Shown here in pieces: positions 33,322-41,864 of a stretch of 54,993 nucleotides of DNA. How positions within the stretch are numbered: the first letter of the stretch is position 1; each line of letters opens with the position of its first letter. A program made the position numbers and the translations under genes. The DNA lies in contig NZ_FCNW02000040.1 in assembly GCF_001544475.1 (NCBI RefSeq), forward strand, positions 1 through 54,993, in the 5' to 3' direction. This DNA comes from Caballeronia humi (GTDB taxonomy: Bacteria > Pseudomonadota > Gammaproteobacteria > Burkholderiales > Burkholderiaceae). Under the pieces are notes generated by a model, which saw nothing but the letters and a program-made list of their open reading frames with translations, did not search any database and was not told the origin of the DNA.

Positions 33322-34065
33322 ATGACGAGTGACAGAAGCACGGAATTCGCCGGCAAGACGGTGCTCGTGACGGGCGCGGGGAAGGGCATCGGTCATGCGA
33401 CCGCGTTGCTGATGGCGGAGCGCGGCGCGCGTGTGATTGCGCTGAGCCGATCGACGGCGGACCTTGCCGGACTGAAAGATGCGATCGGCTGCGAGACGAT
33501 CTGCGCCGATCTCGCCGACGCCAACGCCGCCCGCGAAGCGGCCCGCTCGGCGCGACCGGTGGACTTGCTCGTGAACTGCGCGGGCATCGCCGAATTGCAA
33601 CCGTTCCTCGATACCACCGCCGACAAGTTCGACCTCACGATGGCCGTCAACGTGCGCGCCGCGCTGATCGTCGCGCAGGAGTGCGCGCGCAGCATGATCG
33701 AGCGCGGCGTGAAGGGGGCGATCGTCAACGTGTCGAGCCTCTCCGCGACGGTTGGTTTGCCGATGCACGCGGCATATTGCGCATCGAAGGGCGCGCTCGA
33801 CGCGATGACGCGCGTGATGGCCGTCGAACTCGGCGTACACGGCATCCGCGTGAATACGGTGAACCCGGTGGTCACCCTCACGCCGATGGCCGAGAAAGCG
33901 TGGGGCGACCCCGCCAAATCGCAGCCGATGCTCGCGCGCATTCCCCTTCAGCGCTTCGTGCAGCCGCTAGAGGTAGCGCGCACGATCGCCTACCTGCTCG
34001 GCGACGATTCGAGCATGGTCAACGGCGTGAGCCTTGCCGTCGATGGCGGATTCCAGGCGGGCTGA
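33322..34065 (+). CDS. short-chain dehydrogenase/reductase (polyol or ketose)
   Basis: A 247-residue classical SDR with cofactor motif TGAGKGIG, LVNCAGIA (the NNAG position), VNVSSLSATVG with the catalytic Ser, and YCASKGA with the Tyr-x3-Lys pair. It resembles carbonyl/L-xylulose reductase-like SDRs. The ATG at 33322 is chosen 10 bases after the regulator stop. In this operon it would interconvert a polyol and ketose, or act on the product of the adjacent zinc dehydrogenase. The exact substrate is unknown. Confidence 0.9.
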   Translation: MTSDRSTEFAGKTVLVTGAGKGIGHATALLMAERGARVIALSRSTADLAGLKDAIGCETICADLADANAAREAARSARPVDLLVNCAGIAELQPFLDTTADKFDLTMAVNVRAALIVAQECARSMIERGVKGAIVNVSSLSATVGLPMHAAYCASKGALDAMTRVMAVELGVHGIRVNTVNPVVTLTPMAEKAWGDPAKSQPMLARIPLQRFVQPLEVARTIAYLLGDDSSMVNGVSLAVDGGFQAG

Positions 34066-34101
34066 AACCGTCCCTGACTTCATCACCACAACGAGATCAC
34101 C

Positions 34102-35190
34102 ATGAGCGCAACGAACGACACATCGACGCAGATGACGGCCATCGTCTGCCGTGCCCCGAAGGACTATCGCGTCGAACGCGTCGAGCGTCCCCGTCCGGGG
34201 CGCAACGAACTCGTGATCCGCATTGCGGCGTGCGGCATTTGCGCGAGCGATTGCAAGTGCTGGTCGGGCGCGAAGATGTTCTGGGGCGGGCCGAACCCGT
34301 GGGTCAAGGCGCCGGTGATTCCAGGGCATGAATTCTTCGGCTATGTCGAGGAACTGGGCGAGGGTGCGGCCGAACATTTTGGCGTGGACATAGGCGAGCG
34401 CGTGATCGCCGAGCAGATCGTGCCGTGCGGCAAATGCCGCTATTGCAAATCGGGGCAATATTGGATGTGTGAAGTCCACAACATCTTCGGGTTCCAGCGC
34501 GAAGTCGCGGACGGCGGCATGGCCGAGTACATGCGCTTTCCGCCGACCGCCATCGTCCACAAGATTCCCGACGGCATCTCGATCGAGGATGCCGCGATCA
34601 TCGAACCGCTCGCCTGTTCGATCCACACGGTCAATCGCGGCGACATCCAGCTCGACGACGTCGTCGTGATCGCGGGCGCGGGGCCACTCGGTCTCATGAT
34701 GACGCAGGTCGCGCATCTGAAGACGCCGAAGAAACTGGTCGTGATCGATCTCGTCGATGAACGGCTCGAACTCGCGCGCGAATACGGCGCGGACATCACG
34801 ATCAACCCCAAGAAGGATGACGCGCTCGCGATCATCAAGTCGATCACCGATCAATACGGCTGCGACGTGTATATCGAGACGACCGGTGTGCCCGCGGGCG
34901 TATCGCAAGGGCTGGACCTCATTCGCAAGCTCGGGCGCTTCGTCGAGTTCTCCGTGTTCGGCGCGGATACGACGGTTGACTGGTCGATCATCGGCGATCG
35001 CAAGGAACTTGATGTGCGTGGCGCGCATCTCGGGCCGTATTGCTATCCGATCGCGATTGATCTGCTCGCGCGCGGGCTCGTGACGTCGAAGGGGATCGTG
35101 ACGCACGGCTTTACGCTTGAAGAGTGGGACGAAGCGATCAAGGTCGCCGATTCGCTCGATTCGATCAAGGTGCTGCTCAAGCCGCGATAA
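34102..35190 (+). CDS. zinc alcohol dehydrogenase, erythritol/L-threitol dehydrogenase-like
   Basis: A 362-residue MDR dehydrogenase. Catalytic zinc ligands appear as Cys47 (CGICASD) and His76/Glu77 (GHEFFG). Structural zinc ligands are Cys109, Cys112, Cys115 and Cys123 (CGKCRYCKSGQYWMC). The Rossmann motif is AGAGPLGLM. The insertion with FWGGPNPWVKAPVIPGHE recalls EltD-type erythritol/L-threitol dehydrogenases (recollection, not a search). It would oxidise a polyol to a ketose with NAD+. It is the last gene of the importer operon, 36 bases after the SDR. Confidence 0.9.
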   Translation: MSATNDTSTQMTAIVCRAPKDYRVERVERPRPGRNELVIRIAACGICASDCKCWSGAKMFWGGPNPWVKAPVIPGHEFFGYVEELGEGAAEHFGVDIGERVIAEQIVPCGKCRYCKSGQYWMCEVHNIFGFQREVADGGMAEYMRFPPTAIVHKIPDGISIEDAAIIEPLACSIHTVNRGDIQLDDVVVIAGAGPLGLMMTQVAHLKTPKKLVVIDLVDERLELAREYGADITINPKKDDALAIIKSITDQYGCDVYIETTGVPAGVSQGLDLIRKLGRFVEFSVFGADTTVDWSIIGDRKELDVRGAHLGPYCYPIAIDLLARGLVTSKGIVTHGFTLEEWDEAIKVADSLDSIKVLLKPR

Positions 35191-35266
35191 ACCTCCGACG
35201 CACGTAATGGGTTCGCGTGGAGCGTGCTTCTATAATGCACGGGACTCAATTCACGGAACCCACGCA

Positions 35267-35725
35267 GTGAAACAGACACTCCCCGTCATGCTCGCCTTGC
35301 TCGCACTCGCCGGTTGCGGGACTTCGCAAACTGCGGCCGAACGCGAGAACCAGTTTTCGCGCAACGAAACCTCGCTCGAAGCGGCGCAGCGCCACGCAAC
35401 GCTCCAGTGCCAGGACGCGCAGCAATGCGACGCGGTGTGGAAGCTTGCGCAAACCTACGTGCAGCAGCATTCCGATACGCCGATCATCCACGCGGATGCC
35501 GTCGCCATCGATACCGACTTGCCGACGCGCGACGGCCGCGTGAGCTTCTCGGCAACCCGCGTGAACAAGGGCAACGGCGCCACGATCGCGCTCTTCGCGC
35601 AGTGCCGCGACATGTACGGCACGGAGAAAGCGCGCGGGTCTTCCTACGACGAGTGCTACGAAAAAATTACCTCGGCGCAGGACAAGTTCCTCGACTTCGT
35701 CCGCCAGGGGTTGCAGCGGAACTGA
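35267..35725 (+). CDS. small lipoprotein of unknown function
   Basis: A 152-residue protein starting at GTG 35267 (ATG 35288 is an alternative), with a lipobox LALAGC. The mature part has spaced Cys pairs (LQCQDAQQCDAVW, AQCRDMYG, DECYEKI) likely to form disulfides, and a beta-rich centre. A good -10 box, TATAAT at 35231-35236, lies 30 bases upstream, but no clear -35 is seen, so it has its own promoter. It resembles uncharacterised Burkholderia lipoproteins. Confidence 0.82.
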   Translation: MKQTLPVMLALLALAGCGTSQTAAERENQFSRNETSLEAAQRHATLQCQDAQQCDAVWKLAQTYVQQHSDTPIIHADAVAIDTDLPTRDGRVSFSATRVNKGNGATIALFAQCRDMYGTEKARGSSYDECYEKITSAQDKFLDFVRQGLQRN

Positions 35726-35874
35726 ATCCCACTGCACATCCCATCACGCTTTTCTCGCGGCAAATGCAAGCCGCGATTCAGGTTTTTCCGCAAGCCGACG
35801 TTAACACATGAATTGCTGTGGCTTCGTGTGCGTTTTCGCCGGGCCGTTCAGGTAACACTTGCTGGAGAACGAGC

Positions 35875-38250
35875 GTGACAACGAAGACCCGATCACGCAT
35901 GAGCAGTTCGCGTGTCCACCCCGCGAAAGGCGCTGCCGCCGCGCCGGGCGGGGCGTCGGCGCGCAATCAGCTCTTCCTGTCCTATTTTCTCGACCGGTAT
36001 TCGCGCGGCGTTCAGATGCCGTTCGTCCTGCTCGCGATCACCGCGGCCGCCAGCTTCGGCGCCGCGGCGTTAGCGTTTGTCCTCGCTCTCTTCGCGTTCG
36101 AAGCAGGGCCGATCCAGTGTTACGCGATCGCCGCCGTGACAGGCGCTGCCGCCTTCGCCTTGGCGCAAGGGATTTTGCGCGCCGCACACGGCCGACGCAC
36201 GGCGGCGCTCGCGCTCAGCGCCGGTTTGCTCGACGCGAACCGCGAATGCCTGAAACTGCTCGATATCGACGGCAAGATGCTGCGTATTTCGGAGTTCGGC
36301 GCCGAACTGATGAACGCCGCGTCGCCTGACCAGCTTGCCGGCGCGAACTGGCTCGGCTTCTGGGCCGGCGCCGACCGCACCGCTTCAGAAGCGGCGTGGG
36401 CCGGCGCGCTCGCGGGCAAACGCACGTCCTTCACCGGCCAGTGCGCGACGACGACCGGCCGCCCGAAATGGTGGGACTCGCGCCTCATCCCGCTTTCGGG
36501 CGCGGACGGGCGCGTCACGGCCATGCTTTGCGCATCGGTCGATGTCACGCAACAGAATGAACTGCTCGCCACGCTGCGCACCAAGGACGAACTGATGTCC
36601 GAAATGGAAGCGCACGTGCGGCTCGTGTTCTATTCGTACAGCGCCGATTTCCGGTACTTCCATTACGTCAGCGCCGGGGTCGAGCGGGTCTTTGGCATCG
36701 CGCCGCTGGTGTTGCAGGAGAACTCGTCGGCGTGGCTCGAACTCGTCCTGCCCGACGATCTCGATGCGCTACGCGCCGAGATGGGCCGCATCGTCGCGGA
36801 ATCGGCGGACGGGCGGATCAAGTACCGCATCCGCCGCACCGACGGCGCCATCCGATGGATACAGAGCACGGCGTACCCGGTGCGCAACGAGGCCGGCACG
36901 GTGGTGCGGATCGTCGGCATCAGCGAGGACGTTACGGCGGAAGAGGAGCGCATCGCGGCGCTCGATCAGCTCGCGTACTCGGATTCGCTGACGGGCCTCG
37001 CGAACCGTGGCGCGCTCGTGCGACAGATGGAGGCGCATTGCGAAGTCGGTGCCGCGTTCGGGCTGATGTTCATCGACCTCGACCGCTTCAAGGTCCTGAA
37101 CGACACGCTCGGACACACGGCCGCCGATCGCTTGCTGAAGGATATCGGCCGCGTCATCACGGAAACGCTTCCCGCCGACGCCTACGTCGCGCGGCTGGGC
37201 GGCGACGAGTTCGCCGTATTGATTAGCAGCACCGCCGACAAGGCGCGGCTCGGATGCCTCGCGCAGACGCTGCTCGACGTGCTGTCGAGCAGCGCGCGCA
37301 ACGATCACGCGGGCGCGTTCGTGACGGCGTCGATCGGGATCTCGCTCTATCCGGAACACGGCCTCGACCACGAAGCGCTGCTGACGAGCGCCGACATCGC
37401 GATGTACGCGGCGAAGAAGGCGGGTCGTAACGGCTTTCGCTTCGCCGACAAGGACGCGACCGGCACCATCGAGGATTTCGAACTGGAGCGCGACTTGCCG
37501 CAGGCGCTCGCGTCCGGCGAGTTCCTGCTGCATTACCAGGGCATTCACGAGCCGGGCTCCGTATCGATGAAGAGTGTCGAGGCACTGATCCGCTGGATGC
37601 ATCCCGCACGCGGCCTGGTCGCGCCTGGCGTTTTCATTCCGATCCTCGAAGAAAGCGGATTCATCGTCGACGTTGGCGCGTGGGTGTTGGACCGCGCGCT
37701 CGCGCAGCTCGCCGAATGGCGCAGCCGGGGCGCGGACGGACTGTGCATGTCGGTGAACGTCTCGGCTCGGCAGTTGCGGTGCGACGCGATCGTGAAGGTC
37801 GTCGATCGCGCGCTGCGCAAGCACGGCCTGCCCGCGCGCTGCCTCGAAATCGAGTTGACCGAAAGCGCACTGATGGAAAATCCGACGCTCGCGCAGGAAA
37901 CGCTGGCGGGGCTCAAGCGCCTGGGCGTGCGCGTCGCCATCGACGACTTCGGCACCGGTTATTCGAGCCTGCGGTATCTCGCGGATTTCGCGCCGGATAC
38001 CGTTAAGATCGACCGGTCATTCACGGCGAAGCTCGCGCGCGATGCCGCAACGCGCACGATCGTTCGCGGCATTATCGAGATGTCGCACGAGTTGGGGATT
38101 CGGGTGACGGCGGAGGGCGTCGAGGAAGAAGAGCAACTCGACATCCTGCGCGACGCGAAATGCGATTACGTGCAGGGCTACCATCTGAGCCGGCCGGTCG
38201 CGCCGCCGTTGCTCGACTTCAGTGGCGTCGCGCGGGCGACGGCGGCGTGA
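35875..38250 (+). CDS. membrane-bound PAS-GGDEF-EAL cyclic-di-GMP enzyme
   Basis: A 791-residue protein. Two membrane helices (about 47-100) are followed by two PAS/PAC sensor domains (about 115-225 and 235-350). A GGDEF domain has an intact GGDEF at 442-446 but no RxxD inhibitory site at 433-436. An EAL domain has EAL at 569-571 and DDFGTGYSSL intact. Both cyclase and phosphodiesterase activity are possible. The GTG at 35875 is preferred because GGAG lies upstream; GTG 35818 and ATG 35899 are alternatives. The signal is unknown. Confidence 0.9.
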   Translation: MTTKTRSRMSSSRVHPAKGAAAAPGGASARNQLFLSYFLDRYSRGVQMPFVLLAITAAASFGAAALAFVLALFAFEAGPIQCYAIAAVTGAAAFALAQGILRAAHGRRTAALALSAGLLDANRECLKLLDIDGKMLRISEFGAELMNAASPDQLAGANWLGFWAGADRTASEAAWAGALAGKRTSFTGQCATTTGRPKWWDSRLIPLSGADGRVTAMLCASVDVTQQNELLATLRTKDELMSEMEAHVRLVFYSYSADFRYFHYVSAGVERVFGIAPLVLQENSSAWLELVLPDDLDALRAEMGRIVAESADGRIKYRIRRTDGAIRWIQSTAYPVRNEAGTVVRIVGISEDVTAEEERIAALDQLAYSDSLTGLANRGALVRQMEAHCEVGAAFGLMFIDLDRFKVLNDTLGHTAADRLLKDIGRVITETLPADAYVARLGGDEFAVLISSTADKARLGCLAQTLLDVLSSSARNDHAGAFVTASIGISLYPEHGLDHEALLTSADIAMYAAKKAGRNGFRFADKDATGTIEDFELERDLPQALASGEFLLHYQGIHEPGSVSMKSVEALIRWMHPARGLVAPGVFIPILEESGFIVDVGAWVLDRALAQLAEWRSRGADGLCMSVNVSARQLRCDAIVKVVDRALRKHGLPARCLEIELTESALMENPTLAQETLAGLKRLGVRVAIDDFGTGYSSLRYLADFAPDTVKIDRSFTAKLARDAATRTIVRGIIEMSHELGIRVTAEGVEEEEQLDILRDAKCDYVQGYHLSRPVAPPLLDFSGVARATAA

Positions 38251-38349
38251 GTTTTAAGGCTAGTAGTCTTCGATTGGAACAGTTGCGCTGGCTCACTCCT
38301 CTCTCTGCATAGGAATCGCCTCAGAACATTCATTAATTTTTACAATGGA

Positions 38350-38407
38350 AAGATATCTTGACGCGAGGTCGCTTTGAGTTCAATATCTTTCCATCGTAAA
38401 GATATTG
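38350..38407. promoter_or_regulatory. AAAGATAT inverted repeats upstream of a membrane protein gene
   Basis: The perfect palindrome AAGATATCTT (38350-38359) is followed by an inverted repeat with 10-base arms, CAATATCTTT / AAAGATATTG, around 7 bases (38381-38407). ATGGAAAGATAT also occurs in both orientations. These AT-rich repeats, about 50-100 bases before the gene at 38458, look like regulator binding sites. The regulator is not identified in this window. Confidence 0.55.
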
Positions 38408-38457
38408 GCGCAGCGAAAAGTTAAGACGAATCGCCGAGCTATTCACAGGAGAAAGTC

Positions 38458-38979
38458 ATGTCGGTTCAAGCAATTTTGAGCGGTACGCCGGTTTGGGTCT
38501 GGGCACTTCTGGCATTTCTGATCTCGCGCGGTTTCAAGGCGCTCAAGGGCGGCACGGCGCCGCTGTCGAAGCTCGCGATCGTGCCTGCCGTATTCGCCGC
38601 GTGGGGCATCGTGCATATGCTGCGCGAACCGGCCGCCGGATGGCATACCGGGCTCGCGTGGATCGGTGGCGCGGTAATCGGCATCGCGGCCGGCGCGGCG
38701 ATCGCGCAGGCGAGCGGAATGACCGTCGATCGCGTGCGCCGGACGGTAACGCTGCCGGGATCGATCGTTCCGCTGGTGCTGATGATCGTGACGTTCGCTT
38801 CGAAATTCTGGCTCGGCTTTGAATTGGCCACGACGCACGCCGGAGTGGATTCGATCTACGTCGTACTCGATGGCCTGGTGTCGGGTGTTGTCGCCGGGAT
38901 CTTCGCTGGGCGATTCCTGATCTACTGGCTGGGATTTCGTCCGGTCGCGTCCGGGACGGTATTGATCGAACGTATTTGA
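38458..38979 (+). CDS. small integral membrane protein (DUF6622-like)
   Basis: A 173-residue protein with five or six hydrophobic helices, beginning MSVQAILSGTPVWVWALLAF. It resembles uncharacterised proteobacterial membrane proteins that NCBI groups as DUF6622 (memory only). AGGAGA lies before the ATG. It is transcribed alone, between inverted-repeat operator-like sites and an intrinsic terminator, which suggests it is individually regulated. Confidence 0.8.
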   Translation: MSVQAILSGTPVWVWALLAFLISRGFKALKGGTAPLSKLAIVPAVFAAWGIVHMLREPAAGWHTGLAWIGGAVIGIAAGAAIAQASGMTVDRVRRTVTLPGSIVPLVLMIVTFASKFWLGFELATTHAGVDSIYVVLDGLVSGVVAGIFAGRFLIYWLGFRPVASGTVLIERI

Positions 38980-38990
38980 AGTGGCGAACG

Positions 38991-39015
38991 GCCGTCGGGC
39001 GAACGACGGCTGTTT
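38991..39015 (+). terminator. intrinsic terminator of the small membrane protein gene
   Basis: GCCGTCG, 6-base loop, CGACGGC, then TGTTT: a seven-pair GC-rich stem 11 bases after the stop at 38979. Confidence 0.65.
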
Positions 39016-39322
39016 CCATCGTTTGAATTGCAACTAACGGTCGAGTCCGCCCACGTCTATAGCAAAATGCGCGTTCTTATAAATCATTAGAAAGTTGGCA
39101 AGAAAGCGATCGCTTTAATCCCTGATTTTCTCGGCGCGAAAAGCGTCTATTCTTGAAATCTTGTGGATGCCCTATCGTTGTAATGACAAGGTAAATCCCT
39201 AACTCCACGCGCATTGATTCATTGTGCGGTGTCGCACTCTCAAATCGACGCAGCCATTAGGCAAGAATTCCAAACCCTACTGCCCTGCAGCATTTTTTCC
39301 GCGTAGCATGATCCCGCCGAAT
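39016..39322. other. low-GC intergenic stretch without a gene
   Basis: No open frame with plausible codon use is seen. The base composition is clearly more AT-rich than the flanking genes. It holds the perfect 14-base palindrome AAAGCGATCGCTTT at 39103-39116, a possible regulator site. No convincing -10/-35 pair was found. Confidence 0.5.
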
Positions 39323-39362
39323 CATGCTCGTGAGCATGCCGATGCCCGTAATGGGCATGCTC
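39323..39362 (+). promoter_or_regulatory. overlapping alternative hairpins in the leader of the 39392 gene
   Basis: Three stems compete. A: CATGCTC/GAGCATG (39323-39338). B: GAGCATGCC/GGCATGCTC (39332-39362). C: ATGCCC/GGGCAT (39342-39358). A and B share one arm, and B and C overlap. They end about 20 bases before the ribosome-binding site GGAGG. The arrangement resembles a switchable leader RNA. Confidence 0.45.
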
Positions 39363-39391
39363 CCTGACCCGCAGTTGGAACGGAGGAATCT

Positions 39392-40576
39392 GTGCTGAAC
39401 GAACCGCTCTCCCATCCCGCTATAAAAAGGTTTCTGCTGGTAGTCGTTTATTTCCTCGTGGCGTCCGCGGCCTTCAACGGCTTTTTCACCAAGTGGCAGT
39501 TTCGCGACAACTGGCCGCGCTTCTCGCTCCCCGCGATGCTCGAAGGAACAGCCGAGCGTCCATTTGTTTACCGCCAACTGTTTCCCGCGATCGTCAATGG
39601 CGCGGAGCGCGTGCTGCCTGAGCGCGTGAAAAACCACGTGAATACGCTGTTGTCCGACGACAACAAATATCACCATCCGATCTCATGGATCTATCCGAAC
39701 GCGACGGACGCCAAGGATCCGAAATACGCGCTGCGTTACTACATGATGTACGCGCTCGCATTCGGCACGCTGTTCTGTGCGCTCTTCGCGATGCGCGCGG
39801 TGTGTCTTGAGTTCAACCAGAACCGGGTGGGGGCCACGCTCGCGCCGCTTGTGTTCGCTGTCATATTTCCGCTCATTCTGACGGAGGGCGGCTATTTCTA
39901 CGATATTGCCGAGCTGCTCTTCATGTCCTTGGCGGTGATCCTCGCGATGCGGGGACGCGTCGTGTTGCTGATCGTACTCACCGCGTTCGCGACCTGGAAC
40001 AAGGAGTCGTTCCTGTTCTTCGTGATGGTGCTGTATCCGTTCCTGCGCACGCATCTTTCGGTTAAGAAGACGCTGTTGCTTCAAGTGGTGCTAGTAGCGA
40101 TCGCGGCGGCAATCAACATCGTCATCAAGATGCAGTACACGCAGAATGGCGGGGATGTTGTGCTGTTTCATCTCGTCAACAACTTGCGTCAGCTCGCGCG
40201 TCCGGCCACCTATCTGCGCTTCGAATACAACTACGGGATCATGACGCCGAAGGCGCTCAACATCGTCAATCTCTTGCTGTTCGCGGTGATCGCGCGTGCG
40301 GGCTGGGGCAAGCTGCCGCCGCTCGTCAAGCAATACATGAAGATCGCGCTTGTCATCAACGTGCCGTTATACGTGGCGCTCGGGTTCTACGATGAAATAC
40401 GCGGCTTGAGCATGCTTTACATGGGGCTCTTGATGATGCTTTGCGTCGATATCATCACGTATCTCGAAGCGGGCTTCCGCGTGCCGCAGTCAAGTGCCGA
40501 AGCGCTCGCGTCGAGGCCATCGGAGCGGCGGGACATTCCGGCGCCCGTGCAAGCAATGACGCGTCACTCCGACTAA
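39392..40576 (+). CDS. polytopic membrane protein of unknown function
   Basis: A 394-residue membrane protein with about nine or ten hydrophobic helices. A hydrophilic loop follows helix 1 (about residues 40-105), with RPFVYRQLFPAIVNG. This layout recalls GT-C or polymerase-like envelope glycan proteins, but no catalytic motif was recognised. The GTG start has GGAGG 7 bases upstream. It is followed by a strong terminator shared with the convergent TupA-like gene, which may point to a surface polysaccharide role (inference). Confidence 0.8.
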   Translation: MLNEPLSHPAIKRFLLVVVYFLVASAAFNGFFTKWQFRDNWPRFSLPAMLEGTAERPFVYRQLFPAIVNGAERVLPERVKNHVNTLLSDDNKYHHPISWIYPNATDAKDPKYALRYYMMYALAFGTLFCALFAMRAVCLEFNQNRVGATLAPLVFAVIFPLILTEGGYFYDIAELLFMSLAVILAMRGRVVLLIVLTAFATWNKESFLFFVMVLYPFLRTHLSVKKTLLLQVVLVAIAAAINIVIKMQYTQNGGDVVLFHLVNNLRQLARPATYLRFEYNYGIMTPKALNIVNLLLFAVIARAGWGKLPPLVKQYMKIALVINVPLYVALGFYDEIRGLSMLYMGLLMMLCVDIITYLEAGFRVPQSSAEALASRPSERRDIPAPVQAMTRHSD

Positions 40577-40585
40577 CGCTCAAGC

Positions 40586-40613
40586 AAAGCGGCCCGAATG
40601 AACGGGCCGCTTT
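40586..40613. terminator. bidirectional intrinsic terminator
   Basis: AAAGCGGCCCG, 6-base loop, CGGGCCGCTTT: an 11-pair perfect stem flanked by A/T on both sides. It sits between the convergent genes ending at 40576 and 40627. Confidence 0.85.
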
Positions 40614-40626
40614 GGCTTTAACGATG

Positions 40627-41505
40627 TCATTGCTGAAGATTCGCGTGGAAGAGACGTCCCCAGTTGTAGTCGATCGCCTCGGGCCTTAGCCGATACACAC
40701 CCGCACCCGGTGTGAAGGTCAACTCGCCGAAGAAAATTTCATCATCGGGCGCATAGAGATCGACGCGCACGTATTCGAAATTGCGCGCGAGCTTGCCCGC
40801 GATTTCCAGCATCGTATCCAGGTGCGCCGGCGTCGGCGCGGGTGTCTTGCTGCGCGGATAGTGGCCGATCGATATGTCGAGATGGTTCCACTGCGCGTCG
40901 TAGAAATCGCCACGCGGATGCGGCGTAAAGCGATCCGAAATCACGAGCGTATAGAACGTGGTCTTGCCGGAAGGATCGTTGAAGCAATGCACTTTCATGT
41001 CGGGCGGAATGTTGCCACTCGAATCGAGCAGTACTTCTTCGAAGAACACCTTGGGCTCGATGTTCCGGTAATGCCGCTCGCGCGCGATACGATAGAAATC
41101 GGTCTTGAGCCATTTCGTCGCGAGCGCAAGCAATTCTTCGAACGAAGTCTCCGATTTGTCCCTGATGATCTTGACGAAACCGCTTCCGTGATTCGCCTTC
41201 ATCACGAATGAATTGGGCAACGCGTCGAAAAACTCCTTGGTGAATGAATCGATGATGGCGATCAGCGGGATCAAGTGCTCCTTGCCGACCGCGCGCTCGA
41301 CGTACTCTCGCACCGCGAGCTTGTCGGCGAGATCGACATAGCGCGGGTCCGGATGCAGGCAGCGATAAAGAATCTTTTCATTGAACGTGGAGGGACGCCT
41401 GAGATTCGGAAAGCGGCCGATCTTTTGCCGATGCGAGAAGCTCAGAAAAAGACTGTCGGGCAACAAATTCTTTGCGTTATCGATCAGCCCTTTTAGAAAC
41501 GACAT
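40627..41505 (-). CDS. TupA-like ATP-grasp protein (envelope polysaccharide)
   Basis: A 292-residue protein of the TupA-like ATP-grasp family (FNEKILYRCLHPDPRYVDLADKLAVREYV, FVMKANHGSG, KVFFEEVLL, RVDLYAPDDEIFFGELTFTPGAG). TupA makes the amide-linked teichuronopeptide in Bacillus. Gram-negative relatives occur in capsule and LPS gene clusters, where they may attach amino acids to sugars. The ATG at 41505 has AAGGAGG 8 bases upstream. It is not next to a full polysaccharide cluster here; only the membrane protein at 39392 could be related. Confidence 0.88.
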   Translation of the reverse strand: MSFLKGLIDNAKNLLPDSLFLSFSHRQKIGRFPNLRRPSTFNEKILYRCLHPDPRYVDLADKLAVREYVERAVGKEHLIPLIAIIDSFTKEFFDALPNSFVMKANHGSGFVKIIRDKSETSFEELLALATKWLKTDFYRIARERHYRNIEPKVFFEEVLLDSSGNIPPDMKVHCFNDPSGKTTFYTLVISDRFTPHPRGDFYDAQWNHLDISIGHYPRSKTPAPTPAHLDTMLEIAGKLARNFEYVRVDLYAPDDEIFFGELTFTPGAGVYRLRPEAIDYNWGRLFHANLQQ

Positions 41506-41864
41506 CGTTGTCCTCCTTATGCGCCGGCTGATGCGCCTCTCGCGCCGCCCGGTCGAAGTTATGCTTGCATGCCATGCGCTGCAGTTATCGTCGGGGAAAT
41601 GCCCGGCGCTTTGTACCTGCGCAATCGGCAATTCGTTCGACTATTCCCGCCTTTTGCAGCGGGAACGACCGCATAGTCGCATATCGACGCGATGAGCCAT
41701 AGACAGGAACTCGCATTTCTTCGCCACGGACTGTCGTAGTTCGTACCAAAGAAAAAGCGCGGTTTAAGACGCTTGTGCGAATCGGAAAAAAGCGCCTTTA
41801 TGTCTTCTATTCGTCGTCGATTACCGATTGGAATAACGTAATTAAATTCCAATAAGCGGTTTTA
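41506..41864. other. intergenic stretch without a recognisable gene
   Basis: This 359-base gap lies between two minus-strand genes and is more AT-rich than its surroundings, especially 41700-41864. An open minus-strand frame at 41559-41852 has atypical codon use and no protein-like pattern. The promoter of the TupA-like gene should be here, but no clear boxes are seen. Confidence 0.5.

Noticed and set aside
41559..41852. A 97-codon minus-strand frame in the gap before the nuclease fusion
   Set aside because: AT-rich, no ribosome-binding site, no signal peptide or family-like pattern.
41830..41860. A fourth GGAATAA promoter for the ECF regulon (plus strand at about 41831)
   Set aside because: No GTT at the right spacing and no plus-strand gene follows.
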